A stretch of DNA of 64,000 nt from positions 159,496-223,495 of the forward strand of contig NZ_LZJZ01000021.1 in assembly GCF_001667585.1 (NCBI RefSeq). Direction: 5' to 3'. Below the pieces are notes generated by a model that ran no database searches, was not told the origin of the DNA, and worked only from the letters and a program-made list of their open reading frames with translations. Position 1 is the first letter of the stretch; each line of letters begins with the position of its first letter. This stretch comes from Mycobacterium sp. E2733 (GTDB taxonomy: Bacteria > Actinomycetota > Actinomycetes > Mycobacteriales > Mycobacteriaceae). Made by a program: the position numbers and the translations under genes. This document shows, in pieces, positions 38,853 to 47,404 of this stretch.

Positions 38853-39137
38853 CTACTCGCCGTCACCCGTCGCCGCAAGGCGCTCGCTCACCCGAGCCAG
38901 TGCCTCGTCGAAGATCTCCACCTTTTCGCCCGCACTTTTCGTTGGCCGTCTGGGCGGAGCCGCGCGCACCTCGGCCTCCACCCGGGCCGCGCCCCGTCGC
39001 CGCAACAAGCTGAAGTTCTTATCGCGCGCCTGCCTCAGCCGGCTCTGCAATTCCTTCAGCGACTTCTCGTCCATGCGCATGAGAGCCGCGGGATGACTCT
39101 GGCCGATCAACGAACTTTCCTGCTGGGTCAGGTTCAC
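38853..39137 (-). CDS. Small conserved-looking helical protein
   Basis: The product has 94 residues and is mostly helical and charged (MDEKSLKELQSRLRQARDKN, then RRGAARVEAEVRA and a Lys/Glu-rich C-terminus). No known domain is recognised. The start is a GTG at 39137 with GGTGAG eight bases upstream. It is convergent with the second WD40 gene. Confidence 0.6.
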   Translation of the reverse strand: MNLTQQESSLIGQSHPAALMRMDEKSLKELQSRLRQARDKNFSLLRRRGAARVEAEVRAAPPRRPTKSAGEKVEIFDEALARVSERLAATGDGE

Positions 39138-39325
39138 ATGGGGTGCTCACCATAGATTCATAGCCCGCGAGGGCACGCCGACGCGTCGAATGTCGACGTC
39201 ACGCCGAACCGTCACGCCAGGGCCATCTTGAGTTCAGATCGCCGGCCGCACGCACACCATTTCCGTCCCGGGGTCTTCAGATCGTGCCGCGGCGGGTAGT
39301 CCTTCGGTCGACGAAGGAGGTTGCG

Positions 39326-39460
39326 ATGGGCAAGCATTCGGCGAAGGACGACGACGAGCCCGAGGGTGGCCGCCCCGGCCCCGCGGATCACGGACGCGAA
39401 GGCGGAATGGCGACCCGCGAGAACGCGCCGGAACTCACCGAGCCGGACGATGAGGACTGA
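39326..39460 (+). CDS. 44-residue acidic small protein
   Basis: The short ORF (MGKHSAKDDDEPEGG..., ending TEPDDED) is rich in Asp, Glu and Gly and probably disordered. A perfect AAGGAGG lies five bases before the ATG, which makes real translation likely despite the size. Function is unknown. Confidence 0.65.
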   Translation: MGKHSAKDDDEPEGGRPGPADHGREGGMATRENAPELTEPDDED

Positions 39461-39534
39461 AGGGGCGACATCACCAAACGGGATTTGCTTCGAGCGGGTA
39501 GCCGAGAAGCCTCCGTCACCACGAAAATAGACAG

Positions 39535-40206
39535 ATGCCATTCGAACAGGCGCCGCCCCCGCCTAAATCGGCGCCGGGCTGGTACCCCGATCCCGCAGGG
39601 GTAGGCCACGGGCTGCAGCGGTACTTCGACGGCACCAGCTGGACCAGCGAATGGGCGTTCGCCACAGAACCGCCGAAGAAGGAGACTCCCGGGAAGGCGG
39701 CCCTGGCCCTGGCGGCCCTGGGTTTCCTTGTGCTTCTGATCATCGTCGGCAAAACCTGGGTTTTCGACCCGAAGGACACCCCATCGACCCCGAGCACTTC
39801 CGCCACAGCGGCTCCCCCGACCGAGGCGGCGCCATCGACACCGGCCGGCCCCAAGAAGCCGGATGGCGTCACCTTCACCACTACTCCGGGCCCGAACGGC
39901 GACGTGGTCAACGCCCGATTCGCCATTCGCGACAACTACACCGAGCAGATGATCAAAGACGGCGCCCGGACGGACACCATCGACATCCTCAGATACGCGA
40001 GAGCCACGTATCCCGACGCTTCCGCGGTGAACGTGCAAGGCACCTTCCCCATGACCGACCCGTACGGCAACACCGCGACCCACGTCGCCATCGACCTCAC
40101 GTATTCGCGAGAGACCTTGAACAAGATCAACTTCGATGGCATCACCAAAGCCAGCATCTGGGAGATTCGCGATTCCGGCACTATCCTTCCGGCCTTTCAG
40201 CCGTAG
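39535..40206 (+). CDS. DUF2510 membrane protein
   Basis: The protein has 223 residues. An N-terminal DUF2510 motif (PGWYPDPAG...LQRYFDGTSWTSEW) is followed by one transmembrane helix (about residues 55-75), a Pro/Thr/Ala-rich linker and an extracellular domain of about 110 residues (ARFAIRDNYTEQMIKDG...). Function is unknown. It is the intact copy of a sequence that recurs, damaged, at 48393-48773. Confidence 0.8.
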   Translation: MPFEQAPPPPKSAPGWYPDPAGVGHGLQRYFDGTSWTSEWAFATEPPKKETPGKAALALAALGFLVLLIIVGKTWVFDPKDTPSTPSTSATAAPPTEAAPSTPAGPKKPDGVTFTTTPGPNGDVVNARFAIRDNYTEQMIKDGARTDTIDILRYARATYPDASAVNVQGTFPMTDPYGNTATHVAIDLTYSRETLNKINFDGITKASIWEIRDSGTILPAFQP

Positions 40207-40229
40207 ACCGGTGGGCGGATAATCGCCTG

Positions 40230-40387
40230 GTGCCCACCGAACCCCCACGTCGACCCCGGGCGGTGCCAAGCCCCCGCGGGTGCGCACCACGCCCGAGGAT
40301 TTAGAGAGGTTCGCCGACGAGGAGCAGATGCGCGCGGCGTCGGACGAGGCCCGGCTCCGCGACGAGAGACCGCCGCATCACGGCTAG
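40230..40387 (+). pseudogene. Frameshifted small gene, copy 1
   Basis: It is the counterpart of the intact 52-codon gene at 48832-48990, with the same first eight codons (VPTEPPRR) and the same last 30 or so. One base is missing around 40265-40285 (158 against 159 nt), so this copy stops early. Sequence on both sides of the gap is nearly the same in the two copies. Confidence 0.7.
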
Positions 40388-40402
40388 GCGCCGCTTTCCA
40401 GC

Positions 40403-40759
40403 TTAGTGTTCTTTGATCGGCCGACCGGGACTTGGATCCGAAGAAATTCCGACCAGGAGTCGTTGCGCCACGGCGACGCGGTGGGTCTCGTTGAAGTACT
40501 TCGCCAGGACTTCTGCGTAGCAGTTCTTGAACGCTGGAGTGCCGGTGAACGGCTCGTCGATGTTCGGATAGGTCATCTTCATGTCATCGGCCAGCATGTT
40601 GACCAGCTGCTCGACTGGTAGGTGGTCATTGGTGCTGCGATACCAGTCGGTGACCAGGTTGCGGACCATGGTTTCGTCGAGGGTTGGAGGTGTGACCGCG
40701 ATGGTGGTTGCCACCGTAGGCGTTACCTCCAACCGTTGCCGCCGACCCAATTTGGTCAC
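40403..40759 (-). CDS. NTF2/SnoaL-like protein, apparently C-terminally truncated
   Basis: The 118-residue product contains the first half of an NTF2-like cone fold (DETMVRNLVTDWYRSTNDH, LADDMKMTYPNIDEPFTG, FNETHRVAVAQ). The beta strands expected in the second half are replaced by an unrelated short tail (SSDPSPGRPIKEH). The stop is 16 bases from the end of the duplicated small gene, so the tail may mark the recombination border. Its GTG overlaps the DJ-1 gene stop by 4 nt, indicating coupled translation as the last gene of the operon. Confidence 0.65.
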   Translation of the reverse strand: MTKLGRRQRLEVTPTVATTIAVTPPTLDETMVRNLVTDWYRSTNDHLPVEQLVNMLADDMKMTYPNIDEPFTGTPAFKNCYAEVLAKYFNETHRVAVAQRLLVGISSDPSPGRPIKEH

Positions 40760-41589
40760 CAGCCATAGCGCTGCAGCCCTTTCTCCAGCACCTGGATCAT
40801 GAGCTCGCCGACCAACTGGGAGTCTTGGGTGGAGCGCCCGGTCAGGAACGGAAAGTCAAGAATGGTCGAAATAGTATGTCCAATGCCGCCGTGATACTGG
40901 CCGTCTGGGCCGACGGCATCACGCAGGATGTACTCGAGCGGGTAGAACGGCGGGCCGAAATTGACTCCCCCCACCGAGGGATAGGCGAAACCGGTACCGT
41001 CTTTATAGTCGTATTCCCTGGCATGTCCGGTGACGTGTTTGCCGGCGATAATGCTCTTGCGGTCTGTCCAGTCTCGGGCGAAGGCGAGGCATGTCACGCA
41101 ATAGCATTCGGCGGCAATGAGTTTGCCGTTGGCCAAGAATCCCAGGATGACGTCGTGGAGGCGTTCGTTGTTGACCATGTCGACCATGGGGCCGCTGCCG
41201 CCGGGTAGCAGCAGTGCGTCATATTTGTCCAGGTCCTGCCAGCAGGTATCGCGCCGGTTGTAGTAATCCTCGAGGCCGTGGCCGAACTCCTCGCCGTTGA
41301 AGTACGGCATTTGTGGAAACCATTGCGCCAAATTGATCGGCTCGTTCAGGAGGCTGGAGTCCTGGATTTCCCGGGTGCGCTGCGCGAAATGATCGTTGGT
41401 GACCTCCTTGTCCAACGGTGTATCGATGAAGCCGGCCTGCATGCTGGGCGGCAAGGCAGGCGGCTTTTGACCAGTCGGAGTCATGAAGTCGACCTGGTAG
41501 CCATGGTCGGTCAGCACGTCGTAGGGACCGACCAGTTCCTCACCCCAGTATCCCCACTCAGACAGGCAGCACAGAATCGCTTTGCTCAC
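40756..41589 (-). CDS. DJ-1/PfpI (Hsp31-like) class I glutamine-amidotransferase-like protein
   Basis: The product has 277 residues. LLPGGSGPMVDM and the nucleophile elbow LIAAECYCVTCL, with a candidate catalytic Cys after Glu, identify the DJ-1/PfpI superfamily, and the size and inserts are Hsp31-like. Activities in the family include glyoxalase III/deglycase, peptidase and hydratase reactions; none can be assigned here. It follows the GH13 gene by 89 nt and is coupled to the NTF2-like gene. Confidence 0.8.
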   Translation of the reverse strand: MSKAILCCLSEWGYWGEELVGPYDVLTDHGYQVDFMTPTGQKPPALPPSMQAGFIDTPLDKEVTNDHFAQRTREIQDSSLLNEPINLAQWFPQMPYFNGEEFGHGLEDYYNRRDTCWQDLDKYDALLLPGGSGPMVDMVNNERLHDVILGFLANGKLIAAECYCVTCLAFARDWTDRKSIIAGKHVTGHAREYDYKDGTGFAYPSVGGVNFGPPFYPLEYILRDAVGPDGQYHGGIGHTISTILDFPFLTGRSTQDSQLVGELMIQVLEKGLQRYGW

Positions 41590-41678
41590 GGTCGTTTCCC
41601 TTCGTGTTCATTGCGGTTGCAAACTGGCAGAGCGTCGGCAAAGCGGTGCACTGATCCGTCGCGTCAAGTCGTCACGCG

Positions 41679-44186
41679 TCAGTCATTCTCGCGACGGATG
41701 CGCCGGAAGACCACAAAGCCCGCGCGGGGTATCACCACATTCAATTGCGCTGCGTACGAGGGCAGGTCTCCGCCGGCGTTGCCGTCATTCCAACCGCCAT
41801 ACAGAGCGGCGTCGCTATTGAACACCTCCCGCCACGTCCCCCCGGCGACACCGTTGATGGTGTATCCGGACTGGAACGGCTGGTTGTTGAGACTGGCCAC
41901 TACGAGCGCTTGGTCTGGACCATAGGTTCGGCTGAATGCTAGGACTCTGTTGCCATCGTGAACATGCACCACATCGATCGATCCCGACCGCAGCGCGGGC
42001 ACAGTGCGCCGCAAAGTGATGAGTCCACGAAAGAAGGTAAAGAGATCGCCCCCGCCGTTGGCGGCCGCTTTAGCGAAATCGACGCGGTGATATAGGAAAT
42101 CGTTGTAGCGGTACAGCTCGGTATCCCGGCACTCCTCGCCCATGAAAAACATTGGGGTGCCGGCCGACAACAGGGCCATGCCCGCCGAGAACCGGGTGCG
42201 AGCTTCGGCATAGCGACGGGTATCGAAGATGAGTGGTGCATAGTTAACGGAGATCGAGGGAGTGCGCCCGGAGTGGTGGCCGTCCCAAGTGGAGTTGCCG
42301 GCCTCGTCATGAGACTCGGGATAGACGATTGTGGATGCATTCGTCTGAGCCAATTTGCCAGCGAATAACCCCATGGCCAGGGCGCGGTCGTCGCCGATGG
42401 CGGCAGTGGAAAGTAGGTTGGCGCTCGCGAGCCCGTGGCCCGTGTCTCCGGAGAGATTGTGGTAGAAGTCGGCGTACCAGGCGGCGTCGAAACCCAGTCC
42501 GCCAAGGTCGGTCGGCTGCGTGACCCCCTTCCAGCCCGAGTGGTCCTCGGCGATGAGAAACACCTGAGGTTTGATCAGGCGAAGCGTCGTGGTCAACTCC
42601 CGCAAGAACTTCGCGCCGAACGCATTGGCAGCGTCGACCCGGCGACCATCGGCGTGAAGGACGTTGTACGAGTGGATCGACGTCGTCTGGTCCACCCGAA
42701 AGCCATCGATATGAAACTCTAGTACTTGGGCCACCGCGCTGGAGATGAACATTTGCCGCACGCGTTCTTCGCTGAAACGCGGCGCCCAGCCGGTGGAGTT
42801 GTTGTCGAGGTATCCGCCATCAGCATTGGCATACTGGGCGCACGAACCCTCGTACCAGTAGTAGATGTTGCGCTCGGGTTCGTCGGAGTCGTAGGCCCAT
42901 TCGGCACGCTCGGCGTCCGGGTTGTAGTGGTTGTATACGACGTCGAGGATGACTGCGATGCCGCGACGGTGGCATGCCCGTACAAAGTATTTGAATTGGT
43001 CGCGGCCGCCGCCACTGAATTCGATGGCGAAGTAGTGCGAGGTGCCGTACCCCCAAGTCGCCCAGCCTTCGAACTGTGCCAGGGGCATCAGCTCGACCGC
43101 ATTGACGCCGAGATCCACCAGATGGTCCAGCATCTTGATGGCGTCATCCAGGTCGCCGGGAATTGGCGTTCCGTCGGGTTCCGTTTTACCAGCGCCGAGG
43201 CCACCGACGTGCATTTCGTAGATGACGAGGTCCTCGAGCCGGGTCGGGACCGGCCGGTACGGCTCGAATTCTCGAGTCCAGAAGTCGCGCTCAGTGACCC
43301 ACTCGGTTTCGGGCCAGTAGGGATCTTGGAAGTGCGCTGTGACCCATCGCGGGTCTACCACGACCGAGCAGCTGACGCTGCCGTCGAGATCCTCGCGCCG
43401 TCCGGAAAACAACTGGGGCTGTTTGGCAGGATTCACTGTGCCGCGGCCGATTTGACAGCGCGAGTACAGGTCGGTGCGGTATGTGACGCGCCCATTGTCC
43501 TTGGTGATCTGAAACATATACGGCCGGTGGTCGAAACCGATGAAACTCGAGAGTTGCGGGTCAGAAAGCTCGGTCTGCCAGAGCCCATCGCCAGCTGGGC
43601 GCATGGCAATTGCTGTCCCGACGACGCCACCCCCAGCATCCGTGATGTAGCCGCTTATCGGGTCGCCTAAGACCACGCTCACCGCCCGTGCGTGCGGCGC
43701 CCACACCGAAAACTGGATGGGTTCGGTACCGTCGGGCTTCCAGCGCGGATTGGCGCCCAACAGCCGGCTGGTGGATAGCCAGTAGTGCTGTTCGCGCCGG
43801 TCGGGGTCCAGGGTGAACGTCCGGTGTCGCGCGGTGGAATCCGGTTCGGAGATCTCGATCGGGATCGCCCACAGGTCGCGGCTGAAACCGCTGTCGACTA
43901 TTACGCCCCAGGCGTATTCGGCGCCGACTTGGCTGTCGGGGAATTCGACGCTGGCGACATAGGTGGGGCATCCGTCGACGCCGACCAGCTGCTGCATGGA
44001 AGTGGTGTTCCATGCGGCTGCCGGCATTCCGCCGTGGTCCCAGCTACCGCACAGCCGCACGTTGGTGAACAGGTTTTGGTTGAGGCCAGTGTGGTAAACG
44101 AATTGAATAGCAACGCTGTTGGCGGCTGCGATGGCCTGCTTGGGCGGGGCCTGAATGTCGGGCCGAGGCGGGGCAGAGGTTGTCAT
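41679..44186 (-). CDS. GH13 alpha-glucan-active enzyme (branching/debranching type)
   Basis: This 835-residue enzyme has an N-terminal beta-sandwich starch-binding-like region (about 25-140), a CBM48-like domain (about 155-290) and a GH13 barrel from about 330. Catalytic motifs are DVVYNH, GFRVDQTTS (nucleophile Asp), FLIAEDHSG (acid Glu) and PESHDEAGN. A C-terminal beta domain follows. The order resembles GlgB/GlgX-like enzymes acting on alpha-1,4/1,6-glucans in the cytoplasm. No signal peptide is seen. The ATG overlaps the upstream DJ-1 stop as ATGA. Confidence 0.85.
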   Translation of the reverse strand: MTTSAPPRPDIQAPPKQAIAAANSVAIQFVYHTGLNQNLFTNVRLCGSWDHGGMPAAAWNTTSMQQLVGVDGCPTYVASVEFPDSQVGAEYAWGVIVDSGFSRDLWAIPIEISEPDSTARHRTFTLDPDRREQHYWLSTSRLLGANPRWKPDGTEPIQFSVWAPHARAVSVVLGDPISGYITDAGGGVVGTAIAMRPAGDGLWQTELSDPQLSSFIGFDHRPYMFQITKDNGRVTYRTDLYSRCQIGRGTVNPAKQPQLFSGRREDLDGSVSCSVVVDPRWVTAHFQDPYWPETEWVTERDFWTREFEPYRPVPTRLEDLVIYEMHVGGLGAGKTEPDGTPIPGDLDDAIKMLDHLVDLGVNAVELMPLAQFEGWATWGYGTSHYFAIEFSGGGRDQFKYFVRACHRRGIAVILDVVYNHYNPDAERAEWAYDSDEPERNIYYWYEGSCAQYANADGGYLDNNSTGWAPRFSEERVRQMFISSAVAQVLEFHIDGFRVDQTTSIHSYNVLHADGRRVDAANAFGAKFLRELTTTLRLIKPQVFLIAEDHSGWKGVTQPTDLGGLGFDAAWYADFYHNLSGDTGHGLASANLLSTAAIGDDRALAMGLFAGKLAQTNASTIVYPESHDEAGNSTWDGHHSGRTPSISVNYAPLIFDTRRYAEARTRFSAGMALLSAGTPMFFMGEECRDTELYRYNDFLYHRVDFAKAAANGGGDLFTFFRGLITLRRTVPALRSGSIDVVHVHDGNRVLAFSRTYGPDQALVVASLNNQPFQSGYTINGVAGGTWREVFNSDAALYGGWNDGNAGGDLPSYAAQLNVVIPRAGFVVFRRIRREND

Positions 44187-44878
44187 GGTGTCACCGCAGC
44201 AGGAACGGGCGACGGCCCTGCATGTTTCCTGACGATGATGTCCTTGATCGTGTCGACAAGTTTATTCGAGGCGTGCCAACCGGTGTTGGTGACCAAATCG
44301 CCGTCCTCGCAGACCTGTTCGCTTTCTTCTGTTCCCGGAGGGAATCCGACGTAGTTGGCGCCGGCATTCAGCACGTCGGCAAGCACGACCGCATTGCAGG
44401 TCACCTTTCGTCCCTTCAGCACTTCCGGTGAGGGGGTCAGCAGCCACAAGGCGTGGCAGGGCGCCCCCTTGACGATCCGCGGGTTCCGCATCGCTTCGCG
44501 GAAAAAGCGCACCGCGGGTGTGTCGCGAATCTGCCGGCGCGGATCTTTTTTGGGGTCCAGGTTCTCCACGTAGCGCAGTCTGACTGTGGTGTAGTTGGCC
44601 GCGGCGATGATCGCGTCATAATCGCCGGGCTCGACGTCATCAAAATCGATGCTCACGTCCATATATTCGATGCTGTCGACAACTCCGGGTTCCACGGTGG
44701 AGTAGAACCGTTGCTTGGGTTGGCCCCACAGCCGAGAAATGAAGTCGACTGTGGCGCCGTAGCTTTCAAAGCGCTGCCGATAGATCTGCAACTCCTGAGG
44801 AATGAACTGGCTTTCGACGATCACCGCCACCCGCTTGCCCGCGAGCGGCTGGGCAGCTGTGGGCTGGGATTGGTTCAT
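44183..44878 (-). CDS. DJ-1/PfpI family protein
   Basis: This 231-residue protein has an N-terminal Rossmann-like start (GKRVAVIVESQFIPQEL), the nucleophile region KGAPCHALWLL with a conserved Cys, and VTNTGWHASNKLVDTI near the C-terminus. It differs clearly from the second DJ-1 protein of this operon, so the two probably have distinct jobs. It lies 15 nt after the AGE-like gene and overlaps the GH13 gene by 4 nt. Confidence 0.8.
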   Translation of the reverse strand: MNQSQPTAAQPLAGKRVAVIVESQFIPQELQIYRQRFESYGATVDFISRLWGQPKQRFYSTVEPGVVDSIEYMDVSIDFDDVEPGDYDAIIAAANYTTVRLRYVENLDPKKDPRRQIRDTPAVRFFREAMRNPRIVKGAPCHALWLLTPSPEVLKGRKVTCNAVVLADVLNAGANYVGFPPGTEESEQVCEDGDLVTNTGWHASNKLVDTIKDIIVRKHAGPSPVPAAVTP

Positions 44879-44893
44879 GGCGCTGCCTTCTCT

Positions 44894-46951
44894 TCAATGC
44901 ACAAGGAATTCGACAACCAGGTCAACTGTTCCGTCTGAATTGGCGGCGGCGGCGTCGTCGATGCGCACCTGAAAATCTTCAGGGTCGTTGGGCTTGAGCT
45001 GCGATGTGAAGTCGTTGCCGGAAACTCGCACCGTCTTGATCTCCACGCGATGCCGCGGCAGAAAATCGGGGAGCACATTGATGGTGGTCTGCTGCGGGTT
45101 ACGCCGAACCCGGAAGTACAGGCAGAAGCCGTGATCGCCATTTTGTTGCAAGCAGGTGCGCTGATACAGGTGGGCGAGATAGTTGAGCTCGAAAACGTGG
45201 TAACCCGAGATCGAGTGGCCGCCTTTTTGGCCGTACATGCCCTCAATGATGGGTAGCCCACCCTCGTTGGTGCGAAAGAAGATGCCCTGGTGGTCGCGGT
45301 CGAGGAAGAACAGGTTCCAAAAGGCCATACATTCGCGGGCCATCTCGAGGAACCTTTTCTCGCCTGTGTCGCCATAAAGCACCAAGTAGGCAAGGATCCC
45401 CTGCTCCTGCTGCCAGAAGTCCTTGGTGGCTCCCCAAGCGAATTGGGTTAGCATCCCAGTGCGGGGATGGCGTTGTACCGCGTCGAATACGCCACCGCGC
45501 ATCATGTCAATACCGACATCGGCCATCTTGTCAGCGAGGTCCTGGGCGATTTTCTGGCAGTTCTTGGTCAGCTGCCTTAATCGTTCAGCCTCCTCGGGAT
45601 TCTGTTGTTGAACTTGGTCCGCGCGAGAGTCGAAGTGGAACGCGCAGCGCGTGAGGTTCCAGGCGATCTTGAGGTTGTGTCCGACGACAGCCCGGTCCTG
45701 TTGCCATTTGTATTGGTGGTCGGGGGTCCAGTCGGCTTTGAAGCGTTCATTTACGTAGTTGCTTGTAGCGTCGGGAAACTTGTCGACGATGAGTGTGACG
45801 AGCTTGTCGAGCATTTCGATGGCGCGCTTGCCGAGGTCGGCTAGCCCGCCGGTCATCGCGCCGCCGCGAGGTGCCGGGTTCAGCGCTAGGACCAAATTGA
45901 TCAGGTATGCGGGAATGTGGTCGCCGATAGAATTCCAGTTTTTGCGCGACTGGTTGTCCCCGAGTTGAGGGGTGTCGGGCCGTCGGGTGATCGGGTCGAG
46001 GTGTGAGAAGTATCCACCGCTGCCCGTCGCCCAGGGCTTGGTGACTGGTGACTTGGGGTCGGGCTTCTCGTCGAGGTAGTAGTCGTCGAAGGAGTTCATT
46101 GTGCGCCGGATGTCTTCGAGCACTTCCCAATCGGCGGTGATGCGGTAGTACTGTGCCAGGCCGGCCAGGGCGTAGATCTGTTCGTAGAGCGGGATGGTGC
46201 CCTTGTCGTCCTCGTTTTCCGATGCGAACACCACCACTTCCGTGCCGTCCTTCTTGCGGCGGCGGCCGAAGGCCCAGAAGCAATGCATGCCGTCACTGGT
46301 CAGGGTTCGAAATGCCTGCCGCTGGTATGAGACCGCGGCACGTGCGGCCAGGAAGTAGCGCTCGGCCCCAGTGAGCAGATAAGCCGAGGACAGTCCGTAA
46401 ATCAACCGCGACAGGGTCGCGCATTCCTGCAGATCGTCGTCGGCCTTTTGCCCGACGATGTTGAGGTTGGTCTGATAGAGGGCTGCGAAGTCGGTGACGG
46501 TGTAGTCGTGGCGGGCATCGAACAAGTCGTCGAGCCACCGGTCTATCAGCAATGCCGTCTGGTTGAGCCACCAGTAGTTGTCCTCGAAAACGTATGGCAG
46601 GTCAGGCCTCGACTTCAGCAGGTAGACGATGCGGGCCTCGAATCGGTCGCGGTCGCCGGCTTGTTGATGAATGCCTCGCACGAATACCAGGTCGCCCACG
46701 GCGATGTAGCGCCGTAGGTTGGCGACGATGGGAACCGTGTCTTGATTTCCGTTGGCAGAAACGTCTGTCCGGTCGCGATTGACGCCGTCAACGTTCTGCA
46801 GCACTTGGTAAGTGGTCGAGTCCGGTGGCCCGACAAAGACATCGATGGTGTCTTTGCTGCGGCATTTAATCGTGAACGACGGACCACTCTCGTCGATGGC
46901 GGTGACATGTCCGGCGAAGGTGATGCTTTCAACGAGCCCTTGGAAAGTCAC
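44894..46951 (-). CDS. AGE-family (N-acylglucosamine 2-epimerase-like) protein with N-terminal extension
   Basis: The product has 685 residues. The first 110 or so form a beta-rich region (MTFQGLVESITFAGHV...). The rest is an alpha-toroid like AGE/cellobiose epimerase proteins (FWAFGRRRKKDG, IYALAGLAQYYRI, HNLKIAWNLTRCAF, WQQEQGILAYLVLYG). His and Trp residues typical of such sugar-binding clefts are present, but the exact catalytic pair cannot be verified by eye. A beta-rich C-terminus follows. AAGGAGG lies before the GTG start. It is the first gene of the operon and probably acts on a mono- or oligosaccharide. Confidence 0.7.
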   Translation of the reverse strand: MTFQGLVESITFAGHVTAIDESGPSFTIKCRSKDTIDVFVGPPDSTTYQVLQNVDGVNRDRTDVSANGNQDTVPIVANLRRYIAVGDLVFVRGIHQQAGDRDRFEARIVYLLKSRPDLPYVFEDNYWWLNQTALLIDRWLDDLFDARHDYTVTDFAALYQTNLNIVGQKADDDLQECATLSRLIYGLSSAYLLTGAERYFLAARAAVSYQRQAFRTLTSDGMHCFWAFGRRRKKDGTEVVVFASENEDDKGTIPLYEQIYALAGLAQYYRITADWEVLEDIRRTMNSFDDYYLDEKPDPKSPVTKPWATGSGGYFSHLDPITRRPDTPQLGDNQSRKNWNSIGDHIPAYLINLVLALNPAPRGGAMTGGLADLGKRAIEMLDKLVTLIVDKFPDATSNYVNERFKADWTPDHQYKWQQDRAVVGHNLKIAWNLTRCAFHFDSRADQVQQQNPEEAERLRQLTKNCQKIAQDLADKMADVGIDMMRGGVFDAVQRHPRTGMLTQFAWGATKDFWQQEQGILAYLVLYGDTGEKRFLEMARECMAFWNLFFLDRDHQGIFFRTNEGGLPIIEGMYGQKGGHSISGYHVFELNYLAHLYQRTCLQQNGDHGFCLYFRVRRNPQQTTINVLPDFLPRHRVEIKTVRVSGNDFTSQLKPNDPEDFQVRIDDAAAANSDGTVDLVVEFLVH

Positions 46952-47171
46952 GATGTCCTCCTTATGGGATCGCCGAGACGCGGTAAAGCGCCCGCGCGAC
47001 GGACCGCTGTCTGTATTCAGTTGATGTGCATAGTGGCCGGTGTCAGCCTGTGACCACCGGCCGCATCAGCGCACTGTCAGGTGCCGAAACGCTGGGATGA
47101 GCCCTTGTCGCGACCCGAAGCGGCGATATGGCGACGATTGGACCGCAGTACACATATGACGGACAAGATCG

Positions 47172-47190
47172 CGGTCCGCTGAGCGGACCG
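47172..47190. promoter_or_regulatory. Perfect 8-bp inverted repeat between iclR-like gene and carbohydrate operon
   Basis: CGGTCCGC-TGA-GCGGACCG lies within the 46952-47404 spacer, about 220 bases upstream of the AGE-like gene. It is a candidate operator for the IclR protein encoded upstream, or a terminator for that gene, although no U tract follows. The rest of the spacer shows no gene. Confidence 0.45.
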
Positions 47191-47404
47191 AATCGAGATC
47201 CGTCGCGTCGGAGGACGTCAACCGGCCGCGAGCGGAACCGTTGCACCGCAACGTTCCGGCGACTTAATACCAACTCGCCACACACCGCGCCACGGCCCAG
47301 TCAGATCACAATCGTCGCCGCTTTTACAGCAATCGCGCTCGCGCGAGACGAATGTTTCTCGTCGAGGTTAAGCGGACACGACAAGAGACATTGGTTGGGC
47401 CCGG

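Noticed and set aside
42726..43670. 314-codon plus-strand frame
   Set aside because: Antisense to the GH13 barrel, which carries all four GH13 motifs.
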